From a virus: 24,663 nt of DNA. The notes beneath the pieces were generated by a model. The model was not told the DNA's origin. It ran no database searches and saw nothing but the letters and a program-made list of their open reading frames with translations. How positions within the stretch are numbered: position 1 is the stretch's first letter; the number at the start of each line of letters is the position of its first letter. The stretch spans positions 1 to 24,663 of the IMG/VR virus record IMGVR_UViG_3300020125_000226. One strand, given 5' to 3'. The position numbers were made by a program, and so were the translations under genes. Below are positions 1 through 6,754 of the stretch, piece after piece.

Positions 1-80
1 GCACCGATAGCGTTGATCTCGCTGGCGGCTGCACCCGCACCGGTAGTGCGGATAATAAGTTCGAGTGTTTCGGAAACCAT
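1..80 (-). CDS. tail tape measure protein, N-terminus only (cut by window edge)
   Basis: Only 26 codons are visible, reading MVSETLELIIRTTGAGAAAS and on. The short amphipathic opening followed by Gly/Ala-rich sequence is the way many tape measure proteins begin (for example LxLxIxxTxxGAxxAxxEI). The ATG overlaps the stop of the upstream gene as TAATG and has GGAG nine bases before it, so the start is well supported. The main argument for function is position: in siphoviruses the long tape measure gene follows the frameshifted tail assembly chaperone. The protein sets tail length and passes through the tube during DNA ejection. The rest lies outside the window, so the identity is inference. 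Confidence 0.5.
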   Translation of the reverse strand, partial: MVSETLELIIRTTGAGAAASEINAIG

Positions 81-436
81 TACAGGGTCTCCTTCAGGCG
101 CCACGTGCCGACGATGGACTTACGCGCAATCTGAAGCGCGCGCTCGAAGAAGCCCGCAGGAGTTTGTGCGGACCAGCCCTCGTTCAGCCGTTCGATGTGC
201 GGAGTGTTGTTCGTGATGTAGATCGCGTCATGCTCGTACGAATCGAATTCACGCGCAACGACATTGTGCTGAAAGCGAACGGCGTCGAGATTGGCCGTCT
301 CCTGCTTGCGGCCCATGGCCTGCTCGATCTTGACGCCCGGCGCTCCGGCCGGGATGTGCGTGCCTCCAGCCGTGCGGAAGGCTCCGGGGCGACCGGAACG
401 GTTCACGTGGGCTCCTGAGAATCGCAGCACAGCCAT
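80..436 (-). CDS. C-terminal half of an HK97 gp10-type neck/tail protein (split gene)
   Basis: 118 residues. The last 50 contain IYITNNTPHIERLNEGWS followed by QTPAGF, which is the hallmark C-terminal block of the HK97 gp10-like family (head-tail joining or minor tail proteins). The family's N-terminal block (TPVDTGxAxxNW) is missing here but present in the gene just upstream. The two genes meet at a TAATG stop-start overlap, and this ATG has its own GGGGAG ribosome site six bases upstream. The frame stays open for some distance upstream of the ATG in the -1 direction, so a fusion by frameshifting is also conceivable. The first 45 residues (Gly/Arg-rich) match nothing I recognise. Confidence 0.6.
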   Translation of the reverse strand: MAVLRFSGAHVNRSGRPGAFRTAGGTHIPAGAPGVKIEQAMGRKQETANLDAVRFQHNVVAREFDSYEHDAIYITNNTPHIERLNEGWSAQTPAGFFERALQIARKSIVGTWRLKETL

Positions 437-768
437 TACGGGCTCCCCGCGTTGAACGAGCCGGGGCGGAAGCCACGAGCGGTCACACGACGGCCAGGGA
501 CACGCACCACAGCCGTCTTGACCATGGAGTGATGACTGTCGCGGTAGGACGGGTACGGCACGTAGGCGGGCAGCAGACCGGGAAAGGGGGCATCAATGGT
601 CATGACCCAGTTCGAGCGGGCGACGCCGGTATCGACCGGGGTCTCTTCGGCGAGGTAACTACCGCCAGCCAGCGCAGCCTTTTGGACCACGAGCGAGATC
701 GCGCGTTGCATGCGCTTCACGTTCTCGTCGATCACTTCCGGCGTATCTTCGAAAAGGTGGATGCCCAT
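436..768 (-). CDS. N-terminal half of an HK97 gp10-type neck/tail protein (split gene)
   Basis: 110 residues. Residues about 40-57 read ETPVDTGVARSNWVMTID, the characteristic N-terminal block of gp10-like proteins, preceded by a helix (VKRMQRAISLVVQKAALAG). The family's second half (YITNN...LNxGxSxQxPAGF) is absent and is supplied by the next gene, which overlaps this stop codon by TAATG. ATG at 768 has AAGGA nine bases upstream. Together the pair would make about 228 residues, somewhat longer than usual relatives. Position is odd: gp10-like genes usually sit between head closure and tail terminator, whereas this pair follows the tail chaperone. Confidence 0.6.
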   Translation of the reverse strand: MGIHLFEDTPEVIDENVKRMQRAISLVVQKAALAGGSYLAEETPVDTGVARSNWVMTIDAPFPGLLPAYVPYPSYRDSHHSMVKTAVVRVPGRRVTARGFRPGSFNAGSP

Positions 769-779
769 GGGCCGTATCC

Positions 780-1133
780 TTAGTCCATTGTTGGCTTTTT
801 CCGGCCTGCGTCGGCCTGGGCTGCTCGGAATTTAAGATACGCGGCATCCATGAAACTGACAAGAACCCACAAATCCTCGAACTCCTCGGAATCGAGTTCA
901 AGGGCTTGGGCGTACTGGTAGGCCGAATGCCACGGAATACGGCCCTCCCCCATGCCAATCGGGCGGCAGGAAGACAGCGCGAGGAACGCGTTGAAGTAGA
1001 ACCCAAGGCCCGGCAACAGTCGCGGGGCGCCTGCGATCTTCGACGGCACGGGCTTGCGTTCGGCCCGTGCGCGTCGGATCAGGGTCTCTTCGAGCGGTCC
1101 TTGCTCCAACTCATAGAGCAGGACCGATGTTAG
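780..1133 (-). CDS. tail assembly chaperone, -1 frameshift extension (lambda GT-like)
   Basis: This frame has no credible start of its own. It is entered by a -1 slip at the end of the upstream chaperone gene. After the slip it reads LTSVLLYELEQGPLEETLIR and continues for 117 residues, so the fused product is about 262 residues. The extension contains IPWHSAYQYAQALELDSEEF and FMDAAYLKF, the kind of alpha-helical segment seen in the T part of G/GT chaperones. In lambda, G and GT bind the tape measure protein and recruit tail tube subunits, and are absent from the finished virion. A TTG at 1109 could be read as a start but lies inside the frameshift hairpin and has no separate ribosome site. 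Confidence 0.8.
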   Translation of the reverse strand, partial: LTSVLLYELEQGPLEETLIRRARAERKPVPSKIAGAPRLLPGLGFYFNAFLALSSCRPIGMGEGRIPWHSAYQYAQALELDSEEFEDLWVLVSFMDAAYLKFRAAQADAGRKKPTMD

Positions 1134-1139
1134 TTTTTT
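1095..1139 (-). promoter_or_regulatory. programmed -1 ribosomal frameshift signal
   Basis: On the minus strand the zero frame ends GCA AAA AAC TAA. The heptamer A AAA AAC (1139-1133) is in the correct X XXY YYZ register. Six bases after it (TAACAT) begins a stem: CGGTCC TGCTC (1126-1116), nine-base loop, GAGCA, one bulged A, GGACCG (1106-1095). That is 11 base pairs at the standard distance for stimulating -1 slippage. Slipping bypasses the TAA and enters the downstream frame exactly. Confidence 0.85.
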
Positions 1140-1567
1140 GCGGCGACAGCGAGCGTCGAGGCGCGGAAGTTCGCGTAGCTCTGTGCTTCCGTGCGAAGAC
1201 GCGAGTAGAGGTCCGGCAAGTCGGCGAACAGCTTCACAGCCGCGTCCGAACTGAAGGCCACCGGCATATCATCGGCGCCGGGAATCTCGTGCTCATGCAC
1301 AGTGCCGTCTTCGTCGGTCCACTTCCAATCGACGAGAATGGTGTCGATGAAGACCTTGCGCAGAATCGGATCGAGCGCCGCATCGTCGATGACGCCCAAC
1401 TGAATTTCGCGCATGTACGGCTTCATTGCCGCCGTCATGGCTTTCTGAAACTTCGTGTTGGCGCCACCCATGCGCGCCAGCTTGAAGCTCGCGCCAGAGT
1501 CGTCGATCCAAACGCCGTTCAATTCGGCGGCTTTGTCAGTCTGATAGTTGTCGTACAGCTTGCTCAT
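1130..1567 (-). CDS. tail assembly chaperone (lambda G-like)
   Basis: 145 residues from ATG 1567, chosen because GGAG lies eight bases upstream; a GTG three codons earlier is possible. The protein opens MSKLYDNYQTDK and contains VWIDDSGASFKLARMGGAN, the pattern of siphovirus chaperones whose early segment describes a substrate-like (D)SGxxFKLARxG motif. It lies directly after the tail tube gene and before the tape measure, the conserved place for this pair. Its last codons form the slippery site for the longer product. Expected role: keep the tape measure soluble and load tube subunits. Confidence 0.75.
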   Translation of the reverse strand: MSKLYDNYQTDKAAELNGVWIDDSGASFKLARMGGANTKFQKAMTAAMKPYMREIQLGVIDDAALDPILRKVFIDTILVDWKWTDEDGTVHEHEIPGADDMPVAFSSDAAVKLFADLPDLYSRLRTEAQSYANFRASTLAVAAKN

Positions 1568-1589
1568 TGCATTCACTCCGCGTTACAGC

Positions 1590-1630
1590 ACCGACCCTCG
1601 ATGCTTTTGAGAAACCGACCCGCGATGCTT
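1590..1630. repeat. two imperfect 17-bp direct repeats
   Basis: ACCGACCCTCGATGCTT (1590-1606) and ACCGACCCGCGATGCTT (1614-1630) differ at one base, with a 24-bp period. They fill the gap between the tail tube stop and the chaperone start. The second copy runs into the last codons of the tube gene, so the gap may have arisen by a small duplication. Confidence 0.6.
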
Positions 1631-3587
1631 AGACAGGCATCGCGAGGTCCGGCAGATAGTCGAAGAACTCCATCAACATCGTGTGATCGAAGTTGCGGTC
1701 CGCGCCCATGGTCATGTTGATCGGCAACATGATCGGCTCGTTGATCTTCACGTCCAAGCCCTTCGTGTTCAGCGTGAGCAACGGCAAGTCAAACAGGATG
1801 CCCTGGTTGTTCTTGGCCATCGCAAATTCGATGGACACATCGGCGTTCGTGCGCACGGCCTGCACCGAGGCAACTTGGTCGAAGTAAGCCTGCACCGAGC
1901 CCGAACCCTCGAAGAAGCCGAAGGTGATCTCGAACGGGCCAAGCTTGCCAATCGCCTTGTTGGCCTTGTCGTTGTTCTTGACCGAGAACTTCAATTCGGT
2001 CACTTCCGCGAACAGCGAGGTCGGGGCCGAGTCAGTGTCACTCAGGACCGACATCTTCGCGCGGACAACGTGCGAGGTCGTATTGAACGCGTCTTCCGAA
2101 ACGATGGTCGGAGCCGTGGCGCCAATCGCTTCCGACAGGATGGTGCCGGTCGTGTCGATGGTCGTGTAGTCCGTTCCGAGGAACGTCATGTCGAGCGTGA
2201 CCTTTTCGGCCGTCGTCATGTTGAACGTGATCTCGTTCGGGACCGCGCCCATGATGTATTCGGCTTGCGGCTTCGTGGGGTTGTCGCTGTCGGGATTGCC
2301 GAGCGTGCGCTCCATGGTGTACGTGCGGCGCTTCTGAATGGCGGGCGTCGCTTCGTTGCGAAGCACCTTGCCGAAGAAGAACTGCACAGTCTTGCCAGCG
2401 CCGTTATCCGTGACCATCTCGCTCGAAGTCTTATCGAACGTCAGGCGATGCGTGACGATGGAGCGGATACGCGCCCAACCGTTGTTCGCAGCAGTCGCGA
2501 ACGCGCTGTTGGTAACGTCGCCGCCGATCCAAATCCACTGACCGGCAATGAGCGGCAGCGTGGTGAAGTCGAGAACCGTCGCGTCCATGTGCGGGAAGTT
2601 CACGCTGTCATTGGTGATCGTGAGATCGCCGGACGCGCCCTGACGGCCAACTTGCTCCAAGCGAGCAGCGGAAGTCGGGGTCTCGTCCACGACATTCGTG
2701 TCCGTGACAACAATGGTCGTCGCAGTCGCGTCCGAACCACCGGCAAGAGTCGTGGTCGTCCAGGCCGCATTCGCTGCGGTCTCGGTCGTGCCAACGCTAT
2801 TCTCGGAAGCACCGGCAACGCGCGCCGTAACAGTGATGGTGTGCGTGGCATCGTCCGTCGCGGAAACGTACGGGTTCTGAGCCGGGACGCTGTAGTCCGT
2901 TCCGGGGACGCCGCCAGATGCGTTGATCGCGTGATGGAGGTTCAACATCGACGCGGCTTCTGAACCGCCGACAAGAACTTCGTACGCGACGGCAACCGAG
3001 GCGCGGAAGGTGTACGTGAACCCGCCGATTGTGACGGTCTCACCGGCCGCATAGTTGGCCGAAGACACAAGCGTGTTGGTGGCCGCGACGGCAGCGGAAC
3101 CGCCCGACGTGGATGACACAACCTTCAGACCATTGTTCTGCGAATTGGCGAACTTGCTTGCGGAGAGCAAATCGTTGGCAGCGAGCGAACCGAACACATT
3201 GTTGTTCGTGACGGTGTACTCGTGCGAAGAATGCACGACCGATGCGATGGGCGTGGTGTTGTTGTTGAACGACTGGGAGTCTTCCGGCTCGCGAAGGTTC
3301 GCGACGAAGAAGCCCTGGAGCAAACGAGTGAGACCGTCCTGCGTCAAGTCGTTGGAGAAACCGGCGGCCGGGTCGAGGTCAGTCAACACACCCTTGCGCA
3401 ACTGACGCGAAGGGTTGATCGGCATGCGGGCGACAGTCTTGGTGTTCGCACCAAAATCGTTGTACGTGTTCGGCTCAAGAGGATACCAAATTTGGCTGGA
3501 GGCGACGGGCAGAACTCCGATGGTGGTCTCTTCCGCATAACGGAGGCCGGTGACGTTCGAGTCCAATTTCTTGACGAGGTTGGTCAT
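1629..3587 (-). CDS. major tail tube protein with inserted beta-rich module
   Basis: 652 residues from ATG 3587, with a good AGGAG eight bases upstream. The N-terminus (LRYAEETTIGVLP, then LTQDGLTRLLQGFF near 82-94) and the C-terminal half (MGAVPNEITFNMTT, VTLDMTFLGTDY, LTLNTKGLDV, PINMTMGADR) follow the pattern of siphovirus tube proteins. Those form stacked hexamer rings around the tape measure and carry the DNA. The gene sits between tail terminator and chaperone, as expected. It is roughly twice the length of a simple tube subunit. Part of the excess is a module at residues about 171-286 (TVTIGGFTYTF ... GGSEAASMLNLHHAIN ... PGTDY) that also occurs in two other virion genes here. It probably projects from the tube surface (inference). 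Confidence 0.8.
   Translation of the reverse strand: MTNLVKKLDSNVTGLRYAEETTIGVLPVASSQIWYPLEPNTYNDFGANTKTVARMPINPSRQLRKGVLTDLDPAAGFSNDLTQDGLTRLLQGFFVANLREPEDSQSFNNNTTPIASVVHSSHEYTVTNNNVFGSLAANDLLSASKFANSQNNGLKVVSSTSGGSAAVAATNTLVSSANYAAGETVTIGGFTYTFRASVAVAYEVLVGGSEAASMLNLHHAINASGGVPGTDYSVPAQNPYVSATDDATHTITVTARVAGASENSVGTTETAANAAWTTTTLAGGSDATATTIVVTDTNVVDETPTSAARLEQVGRQGASGDLTITNDSVNFPHMDATVLDFTTLPLIAGQWIWIGGDVTNSAFATAANNGWARIRSIVTHRLTFDKTSSEMVTDNGAGKTVQFFFGKVLRNEATPAIQKRRTYTMERTLGNPDSDNPTKPQAEYIMGAVPNEITFNMTTAEKVTLDMTFLGTDYTTIDTTGTILSEAIGATAPTIVSEDAFNTTSHVVRAKMSVLSDTDSAPTSLFAEVTELKFSVKNNDKANKAIGKLGPFEITFGFFEGSGSVQAYFDQVASVQAVRTNADVSIEFAMAKNNQGILFDLPLLTLNTKGLDVKINEPIMLPINMTMGADRNFDHTMLMEFFDYLPDLAMPV
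2730..3077 (-). repeat. shared virion module, copy in tail tube gene
   Basis: Codes for residues about 171-286 of the tube protein. Key shared positions: TVTIGGxxYTF, VGGSEAASMLNLHHAIN, GGVPGTDYSV, LAGGSD. The 16-mer ATCGACGCGGCTTCTG at 2947-2962 (plus strand) is identical in the copy at 7986-8001. Confidence 0.8.
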
Positions 3588-3600
3588 GCCAGTCTCCTAA

Positions 3601-4044
3601 TTACCGAATACGGTCGTACTCGAAATCCACATTCACGTTCACGAGGAACCAAGTACCGTCGTGGCCGAATTCAACGGGAGTGACATTTCGAAAGATCACC
3701 CCATCTGTGCCGCCGACGTTCTGGCCCTCAAAGATAGCCTGCACATTGTTGACCATGGTGTCTGAATCTGTCAACCCGCCACCGGTCGGCGAGCGGACTT
3801 CGATGGTCAGGGTGCCTTTGTCTCGGAAACGGCGGTTTCCGGGGGTGTTGATGGTCGCCTGAAAGCCAACCTTATGCTTCCACATGAAGCGGACCCACGA
3901 CTCGCTGTCCTTGGGGGTCGGCGCGTTGGTGTCCTGCCAAGCGATGAACGGCGCCGGAGGAGTGGACGTGTAAGCCGCTGTCCAGGCATCGTTGAAGTGC
4001 TTCTGAACTGCGTCGCGCATCGCGCCGATGTTTTGGAAGGGCAT
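3601..4044 (-). CDS. tail terminator protein
   Basis: 147 residues. Opening MPFQNIGAMRDAVQKHFNDA, then SWVRFMWKHKVGFQATI, NRRFRDKGTLTIEVRSPTG and a closing VNVNVDFEYDRIR. This is the arrangement of lambda gpU-like terminators and the related DUF4128 family: N-terminal helix, then beta strands with a charged loop. The protein caps the tail tube and provides the face that docks to the head. It follows the head closure gene by one base and precedes the tail tube gene, the canonical place. I did not see an obvious strong ribosome site, so translation may be coupled to the upstream gene. Confidence 0.7.
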   Translation of the reverse strand: MPFQNIGAMRDAVQKHFNDAWTAAYTSTPPAPFIAWQDTNAPTPKDSESWVRFMWKHKVGFQATINTPGNRRFRDKGTLTIEVRSPTGGGLTDSDTMVNNVQAIFEGQNVGGTDGVIFRNVTPVEFGHDGTWFLVNVNVDFEYDRIR

Positions 4045-4045
4045 C

Positions 4046-4441
4046 TTAGTGCTCCAGTTCTGCGGTGTAGAGCACGCGCAACGAACCCGGATTGATGACC
4101 TTCACACCATGGACGTGCCACGTGTAACCTTCATCGTCGATCATCGTGTCGATCAAGACGAGATCAGCAGCCGCGAACGGATTGCCGTTTCCGAACGTCG
4201 ATGCAGCGATGTACGCGGTGGCGTCACCACGACGCATCGCTTCCTTGTCGTCGATCTCGTCGTTCGGGATCACAACGGCAAAGGCCACGATGGTCAAAGC
4301 CTCATTGCCTGCACCGCCGCCGCGCCACGGTTTGGCATTATCGGCGGGCGTCTGAGTTTGCTGTTTGAACGTGACTTGCTTTCCGTTCTGAGAGATCAGG
4401 CGGTCAGCGGTCGCGGCGAGCTTGGGATAATTGAGAGCCAT
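4046..4441 (-). CDS. head closure / head-tail joining protein
   Basis: 131 residues from ATG 4441, one base after the TAA of the connector gene, so it is probably translationally coupled. An upstream ATG at 4540 would only extend into the preceding gene. Features typical of head closure proteins: a DRLISQNGKQVTFKQQ strand, KPWRGGG, a loop with EAMRRGDATAYIAAS, DLVLIDTMIDDEGYTWHVHGV, and a closing PGSLRVLYTAELEH. Such proteins form a ring under the connector that seals DNA in the head and gives the tail its docking site. The assignment rests on motif pattern and gene order. Confidence 0.65.
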   Translation of the reverse strand: MALNYPKLAATADRLISQNGKQVTFKQQTQTPADNAKPWRGGGAGNEALTIVAFAVVIPNDEIDDKEAMRRGDATAYIAASTFGNGNPFAAADLVLIDTMIDDEGYTWHVHGVKVINPGSLRVLYTAELEH

Positions 4442-4442
4442 G

Positions 4443-5471
4443 TTACGACCCTCGAACCATGCGTGTTCCCGAAGAAGCGTTGCGCAGGACCATCTCAAGC
4501 CAGAGATCGGCTTCAGGATATTCCGGCAGATAGAAATCATTCACGATGTTCGACTGCACTGAACGCGAAGTGTCCTTGTCGCGGATCGCGAGCGCCGAAT
4601 ATCCGTCGTACGTGGTCTGCTCTTCGAGCGGGCCGACCTTCTCGGTCTTGCTGCGAACCGGACCGACCACGAGATCGAGCGTCGGAGGATTGTTCGAATA
4701 GCCGGACAGGCTCGTGACGCCTGCACCCCAAGTGCCGTGCGAAGAGCCGAACGGCGCGTAGGCCACCGCGATGCTATTCGCATTCGCGTTCACGTCCGAG
4801 ACGACAAGCGTCGTCAGAGTGGCAACAGCAGTCACATTAGGATCGGACTGCGTGACGTGATAGTCGGTGTCCGGCGTGCCGCCGCCGTTATCGTTGATCG
4901 CGTTTGCGATGTTGAGCAGCGTCTCGGCAACCGTGCCGCCGAGCAGCACATGACCGTCCGTCAACGTGAGCACGGTCTGCATCGTGTACTTACGAGTGCC
5001 GATAGCAAGAACGTCTCCGTCTGCGAGATTTGCCGAAGGCGTAAACGTGGCCGTGCCCGCCGTGAGACCCGGCTGCGAGATCGAGAGGTCTTGCGTGGGG
5101 ACCGAGCGGATCGGGTCCGGCGCCAACACACCGAGGCGCGCGGCGCGGATCGCGTATTCTGCGCAAGCCCAACGGACTTGAAACGGCACGCCGGTCAAGA
5201 GGTAGCTATCGTTGTCGAACGCGCCGATGCGCGGCCAGCCGAGCGCCTGCTCGACTTGCTGACGAAGACCACGGAAGCGATTGCGGAGACGCTTCTCGAT
5301 ATACATGGTGGCGGAGATCGTGGCGCGGGCCTGCTCGTTCGCAGTGTAGTTCTCCCAATCGAGAACACCCTTGTTCGTGAGGTACGCGGTGATCGAGTCC
5401 AAGTCCCAATAGGCGTTCGAATCAACGCGGGCCGTTCCGTCTTCGACGATCATGAATGCGGGTGCGACCAT
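4443..5471 (-). CDS. head-tail connector (DnaT-like/adaptor family) with inserted module
   Basis: 342 residues. Residues 1-120 (MIVEDGTARVDSNAYWDLDS, YLTNKGVLDWENYT, RFRGLRQQVEQALGWPRIGA, VPFQVRWACAEYAIRAA) match phage proteins often annotated 'DnaT-like ssDNA-binding'. In tailed phages these are head completion adaptors that bind below the portal. The C-terminal KTEKVGPLEEQTTYDGYS ... LPEYPEADLWLEMVL belongs to the same family. Between the two parts, residues about 138-257 carry the module also found in the tail tube protein and in the gene at 7430-8413, making the protein much longer than usual. ATG 5471 has GGAG about nine bases upstream; Met7 is an alternative without a good site. Confidence 0.7.
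   Translation of the reverse strand: MVAPAFMIVEDGTARVDSNAYWDLDSITAYLTNKGVLDWENYTANEQARATISATMYIEKRLRNRFRGLRQQVEQALGWPRIGAFDNDSYLLTGVPFQVRWACAEYAIRAARLGVLAPDPIRSVPTQDLSISQPGLTAGTATFTPSANLADGDVLAIGTRKYTMQTVLTLTDGHVLLGGTVAETLLNIANAINDNGGGTPDTDYHVTQSDPNVTAVATLTTLVVSDVNANANSIAVAYAPFGSSHGTWGAGVTSLSGYSNNPPTLDLVVGPVRSKTEKVGPLEEQTTYDGYSALAIRDKDTSRSVQSNIVNDFYLPEYPEADLWLEMVLRNASSGTRMVRGS
4701..5060 (-). repeat. shared virion module, copy in connector gene
   Basis: Codes for residues about 138-257: DVLAIGTRKYTMQ, VLLGGTVAETLLNIANAIND, GGTPDTDYHV, DPNVTAVATL, and WGAGVTSLSG at the end. It is the most diverged of the three copies. Confidence 0.75.
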
Positions 5472-5500
5472 GGGGCTCTGCTCCGTTTGCTCAAAAGCAT

Positions 5501-5538
5501 AACCCCCGCGATCCCGTTTGACCAGGACCGCAGGGGTT
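5501..5538 (-). terminator. hairpin upstream of connector gene, possible attenuator
   Basis: On the minus strand AACCCC-T-GCG-GTCC pairs with GGAT-CGC-G-GGGGTT (one mismatch, one G-U), with a ten-base loop. The stem is followed by ATGCTTTTG. It lies in the 93-bp gap between the stop at 5565 and the connector start. The weak T-tract makes it a partial terminator or attenuator at best. Confidence 0.45.
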
Positions 5539-5564
5539 GAAGCGCAACAGGCTGAAACTCAGGC

Positions 5565-5927
5565 TTAGACCGGAGTGTACTTCGTGTGATCGACATAAAC
5601 CGGCGCGACGGCAGGCTCAGGGATCACATAGGCGTCGCCTGCGACCGAACCATTGCCCGACGCCGGAACACCGGCAGAGGCAGACACGGCAACCGCCGTA
5701 TCGAAATAGGTCGCGGGGAAGAGCACCGAACCGGCGTCGAAGAATTCCTTCTCCGTGTCATCCGTCTGCGGGAACTCATTTGCGAACGCGGCGTTGCATG
5801 CGAGAGCGGCGTTGGTCTTTGCATTCGAGGCGCTGGACGCGTTCACGAGGCAAGCGACAACACCGTTAATCAGGCGCGCGCCCAACTGGGGCTGCGAGAC
5901 GGAGACGAGGAATGTAAACTGGGCCAT
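5565..5927 (-). CDS. unknown virion-region protein
   Basis: 120 residues, not recognised. It opens MAQFTFLVSVSQPQLGARL and is rich in Ala, Ser and Val. It ends with PVYVDHTKYTPV after a Gly/Ala/Val-rich stretch, and shows no membrane segment or catalytic motif. A strong AGGAG lies eight bases before the ATG, and a promoter-like site lies about 30 bp further upstream. Position between capsid and connector suggests a head decoration or head-tail joining protein, but that is only context. Confidence 0.8.
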   Translation of the reverse strand: MAQFTFLVSVSQPQLGARLINGVVACLVNASSASNAKTNAALACNAAFANEFPQTDDTEKEFFDAGSVLFPATYFDTAVAVSASAGVPASGNGSVAGDAYVIPEPAVAPVYVDHTKYTPV

Positions 5928-5954
5928 TGGTGGTACTCCTGTTGGGCGACGTGG

Positions 5955-5983
5955 ATTGTGGGGCTACGGGGAACGCTTGTCAA
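5955..5983 (-). promoter_or_regulatory. promoter-like site, TTGACA-N17-CACAAT
   Basis: TTGACA (5983-5978) overlaps the TGA stop of the upstream small gene. A 17-base spacer leads to CACAAT (5960-5955), four of six to the sigma-70 -10. A start here would give a short leader before the gene at 5927. Confidence 0.4.
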
Positions 5984-6159
5984 CTCTGCTTGGACTGACC
6001 GGTTTCGGACAGCATAATCGCGATGGCTTGCTTGCGGTCCTTCACGACCGGGCCGTTCTTCTTGCCCGAATGCAGATGGCCGCCCTTGAATTCGTGCATG
6101 ACGAATTTGGCGTTTGCGCGCTTTCCCGCTTTCGTGGAATTGGAGGCTGGCAGAGGCAT
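5980..6159 (-). CDS. small DUF6496-like phage protein, 59 residues
   Basis: Reads MPLPASNSTKAGKRANAKFV at the start, then VMHEFKGGHLHSG, KNGPVVKDRKQAIAIMLSE and a short basic tail. The pattern (V)MxEFKxGxLxSGxxxxVxxRKQAIAIxLSE is that of the small DUF6496 family, common in phage and bacterial genomes and of unknown function. The ATG overlaps the preceding stop as TAATG, so it is translated in the same operon. At 59 codons it is easy to miss with a 60-codon cutoff. The many Lys/Arg/His residues would allow nucleic acid or acidic-protein binding (inference). Confidence 0.85.
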   Translation of the reverse strand: MPLPASNSTKAGKRANAKFVMHEFKGGHLHSGKKNGPVVKDRKQAIAIMLSETGQSKQS

Positions 6160-6467
6160 TAGTCCATGCTCCGCTGACCGCGAGGATTGCCGAGACCGGC
6201 CGGAGGAATTTGGGCCGTGGCTGAGTCAATCGGGCGAGTGAAACGATCTTGGCCCGTACCGGGCTGCGTCGCGCCAACGGTCGATCCCAATTTCTTGAGA
6301 CGCTGCGCGCCCCAGTTGTTCGCGAGAATCTTGCCGGTGCTCGGCATCGGTTCGTTGCCGCGACCGCTTGCTGAAGCCGGAGCACCATGACCGGTCATAA
6401 GCGGCTCGGAGTTCGTGCCGTGGCCGTCGTGCTTCCGGGGGTCGATACGATTCTTGATCGCGGCCAT
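6159..6467 (-). CDS. unknown basic, disordered-looking protein
   Basis: 102 residues from ATG 6467, five bases after the upstream TAA; a start ten codons earlier would overlap the previous gene. It begins MAAIKNRIDPRKHDGHGTNS and is rich in Gly, Pro, Ser, Asn and Arg, so it looks mostly unstructured. A central KILANNWGAQRLKKLGSTVG may form a helix. No family is recognised. It sits in a run of small genes between capsid and connector that are probably co-transcribed. Confidence 0.7.
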   Translation of the reverse strand: MAAIKNRIDPRKHDGHGTNSEPLMTGHGAPASASGRGNEPMPSTGKILANNWGAQRLKKLGSTVGATQPGTGQDRFTRPIDSATAQIPPAGLGNPRGQRSMD

Positions 6468-6472
6468 GACGC

Positions 6473-6709
6473 TTACATCTTCTCGGCGTTGTCGCAATCG
6501 TTGCCGACCATGTACGTGCGGTCGTTACGATTTGCTTTGCACTTCACGTTCTCCGTGACCGCGACGTTCTTCGGAACGCTCGGAACCGGATCGCGCTGAT
6601 TGAGTTGGCGGTCCATCAAGAGCGGCGTCTTGCCGTGCGAGGTCTGGAACATGCCGCGCGACACAGGCTGCTCGGAAGGCTTGTTGTCCGGGGTATACAT
6701 CTTGGCCAT
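6473..6709 (-). CDS. unknown small protein
   Basis: 78 residues from ATG 6709, preferred because GGAG lies seven bases upstream; a TTG five codons earlier is less likely. It starts MAKMYTPDNKPSEQPVSRGM and ends with NDRTYMVGNDCDNAEKM. It has two Cys, no membrane segment and no recognised motif. It is spaced tightly with its downstream neighbour (five bases), so the two are probably translated together. Confidence 0.7.
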   Translation of the reverse strand: MAKMYTPDNKPSEQPVSRGMFQTSHGKTPLLMDRQLNQRDPVPSVPKNVAVTENVKCKANRNDRTYMVGNDCDNAEKM

Positions 6710-6754
6710 CGGGATGCTCCACAAAATTCGGGTTTAGGCGATCAGCCTACACCC

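Noticed and set aside
1107-1109. TTG start for a separate gene at 780-1109
   Set aside because: It lies at the frameshift hairpin, lacks its own ribosome site, and the frame is entered precisely by the -1 slip upstream.
1683-2963. 426-codon plus-strand frame opposite the tail tube gene
   Set aside because: Highly Arg/Val/His-rich, the usual antisense product of a GC-rich gene. The minus strand encodes a coherent tail tube protein with a good start.
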